Origin: Adineta steineri | Lineage: Eukaryota; Rotifera; Eurotatoria; Adinetida; Adinetidae | Direction of reading: 5' to 3' | NCBI GenBank assembly: GCA_905250115.1 | Contig: CAJNOI010000078.1 | Span: forward strand, 218,943 to 282,942 | Length of the DNA stretch: 64,000 nucleotides | Part shown: piece by piece, positions 62,578 to 64,000 of the stretch | Numbering within the stretch: the stretch's first letter is position 1 | Layout: each line of letters starts with the position of its first letter | Translations under genes and position numbers: made by a program | The notes under the pieces: generated by a model | What the model was told of the DNA's origin: nothing | Databases searched by the model: none | What the model saw: the letters and a program-made list of their open reading frames with translations, nothing else

Positions 62578-63556
62578 AAAATACAAACCATGCAAAATTG
62601 AATTCATTACAAATTATTTTGAAAGAAAATCGATTGTTTTTTATTTTAATATTGATAAAGAAATAAATACATTATAATAATAAAAGAATCAAATTCTTTT
62701 TAAGTATAATTGTTTTACCAAAGAACTAAATTTAAATATAAGATCATTGTCTCAAATTATGATAGTGATATATGGTTGGTAAAACTAACTTGAACGGAAA
62801 TCGTGGATCTCGATAAACACAAATAAAAACAGTGACTTCATTTTCGAACATATCCTTTTGAGTTTTGTTAATTGTAATACTTACTTAGCTTTCCATTCGA
62901 TATATTTGATAAATTAATTATGGAATTTTTCGCTCAGACGTTCAATTTTTTCTCTGGATTTATTGTTGATGATACAGCTATTTAACTACAAAGTCTTGAG
63001 AAGTTATGCAAAATGAAAACAATCATATCTGATTCAACAGTATTGAACACAGGATCGTTCTAAGTTCAACTTCAATTCATACTGCTTATTTTATGGTTTC
63101 GTATTATTGAAGAAAAACTTTTCTGGTCCAATACAATCGGGTAGGATCCTTTGTTCGAATATTATGGGAATGAACGTCACAGCGTTTTACTATTATCACG
63201 AAGACTCTTGTATCGTTCAAAGTTTTACGACTATCATACAAAACGTTTTCTAGCTCAGCCGCACTGAGGAGAAACTCTTAGAGTTTTAATATTGTTATAG
63301 ACCATATCACCTTAGCTTTGCAGACGCTTCACGCTCACAATATAGTTCTTCAAAAGTTCTCTTTTTTAAAAGCACCATCATCCCTCTCACCAAATACCAA
63401 AAATTCTAAACAACCATTATCATCACAACACGGATTAAGTTTGAAAACAAGCAGCTTTATTTAATTTTTCTGTCAAAATCATATCACAAAAAAGAAATAC
63501 TCATATCATTATCACCAGTAATTTATTCATTATCTAAATACATTCAACATAACCAT
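62578..63556. other. Convergent intergenic stretch
   Basis: Between the 3' ends of the sterol acyltransferase and the LRR gene. AT-rich. A minus-strand frame of about 45 codons near 63360-63470 looks weakly coding but has no supported start or splice site. Confidence 0.4.
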
Positions 63557-64000
63557 TCATGGTTTTATTCCCCTTTCATTTCGTTTAAGTAAGTCATCGA
63601 TCACATGAACTGCATCACTCTCGATTGCATTCTTCCATACTACTAATATGGTGAGCGTCTAAATAAAATAATGAACACAAAGACATAGTACAGAGAAAGA
63701 TAAACTATAGGGTTACTGTATTGTGTTGTAACGCATCAATCAAATATTGTGCTCCAACCGCTCCGATTTCATTATTCTGCAGGTATAGTGTTGTAAGTGT
63801 CTAGATCAAAACGTAGAGGTAAAGACTTGACACAAATAAAGAGTGAAAAAGAGTTACTGTGTTGTGTCGTAATGCATTAGCCAAAGATTGTGCTCCAATA
63901 TCTCTTATTCGATTATATCCAAGATGTAGTGTGACGAGCGTTTAGATGAAAAGGTGGAGTTAAGACATGGTACAGATAAGGAGAGAATGAGAGTTACCGT
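63557..64000 (-). CDS. Leucine-rich-repeat protein, 3' end, cut by the window
   Basis: Minus-strand exons 63998 onward (cut), 63941-63858, 63800-63717 and the last exon 63658-63557. The two inner exons are exactly 84 nt and each encodes one 28-residue LRR of the RNH1/NLRC3 type, for example LTTLYLQNNEIGAVGAQYL and LGYNRIRDIGAQSLANAL. All end in HNT at a phase-0 donor, so the gene grew by exon duplication. The last exon gives a degenerate repeat and the tail KRNERGIKP. The acceptor before exon 63941-63858 reads TAA in place of TAG (63942), so that exon may be skipped or the gene may be decaying; skipping would remove exactly one repeat and keep frame. Repeats of this type mediate protein binding; the N-terminal domains lie outside the window. 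Confidence 0.75.

Overview
The window reads as nuclear DNA of a small invertebrate, most likely a bdelloid rotifer (Rotaria/Adineta type). The grounds are: strongly AT-rich DNA; many introns of only about 50-60 bp with GT...TAG ends, mixed with some of a few hundred bp; animal-type orthologues (TM2D1, GLMP, CHTOP, mitochondrial ValRS, sterol O-acyltransferase); large NHL-repeat/LamG mucin-like surface proteins; and a set of intronless single-domain protoglobins that look prokaryotic in origin. The taxon is inferred from gene content; no marker gene proves it. For the multi-exon genes with a complete model I joined exons by hand. Every complete model stays in frame and has a total length divisible by three.

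Layout. 1-8.4 kb: a possible 3' terminal exon, TM2D1, GLMP, an unrecognised Ser/Arg-rich protein (minus) and protoglobin copy 1 (minus). 8.4-13.5 kb: gene-poor DNA holding a small retroelement insertion with a 16-bp target-site duplication and gene relics. 13.6-20.2 kb: a tandem array of three paralogous two-membrane-pass proteins with a Cys-rich ectodomain, function unknown. 20.3-23.3 kb: a repeat-rich junction with a duplicated flank, a telomere-like G-rich tract, a broken multi-exon gene and a foldback element. 23.6-33.8 kb: one 14-exon gene for a ~1930-residue extracellular protein (membrane or signal segment, RRKR site, Thr-rich stalk, two NHL blocks, PAN-like domain, four LamG-like domains). 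34.6-39.9 kb: protoglobin copies 2-4, all on the minus strand.

40.8-47.1 kb: an intronless PIP5-kinase-like gene, a convergent four-pass membrane protein, and a five-exon CHTOP-like mRNA-export factor. 49.5-58 kb: a calmin/nesprin-like protein (tandem calponin-homology domains plus C-terminal membrane anchor), mitochondrial valyl-tRNA synthetase, and a convergent unrecognised gene. 58.7-59.3 kb: a ~650-bp foldback element. 60.5-62.6 kb: a ten-exon sterol O-acyltransferase. 63.6 kb to the end: the 3' end of a leucine-rich-repeat gene with one 28-residue repeat per 84-nt exon.

Most genes are unrelated housekeeping neighbours, not a pathway. The most unusual content is the protoglobin family, three members of which end in a Rab-like double-cysteine tail that would suit membrane lipidation; the two-pass Cys-rich family; and the number of foldback and duplicated elements at the junctions between gene blocks.
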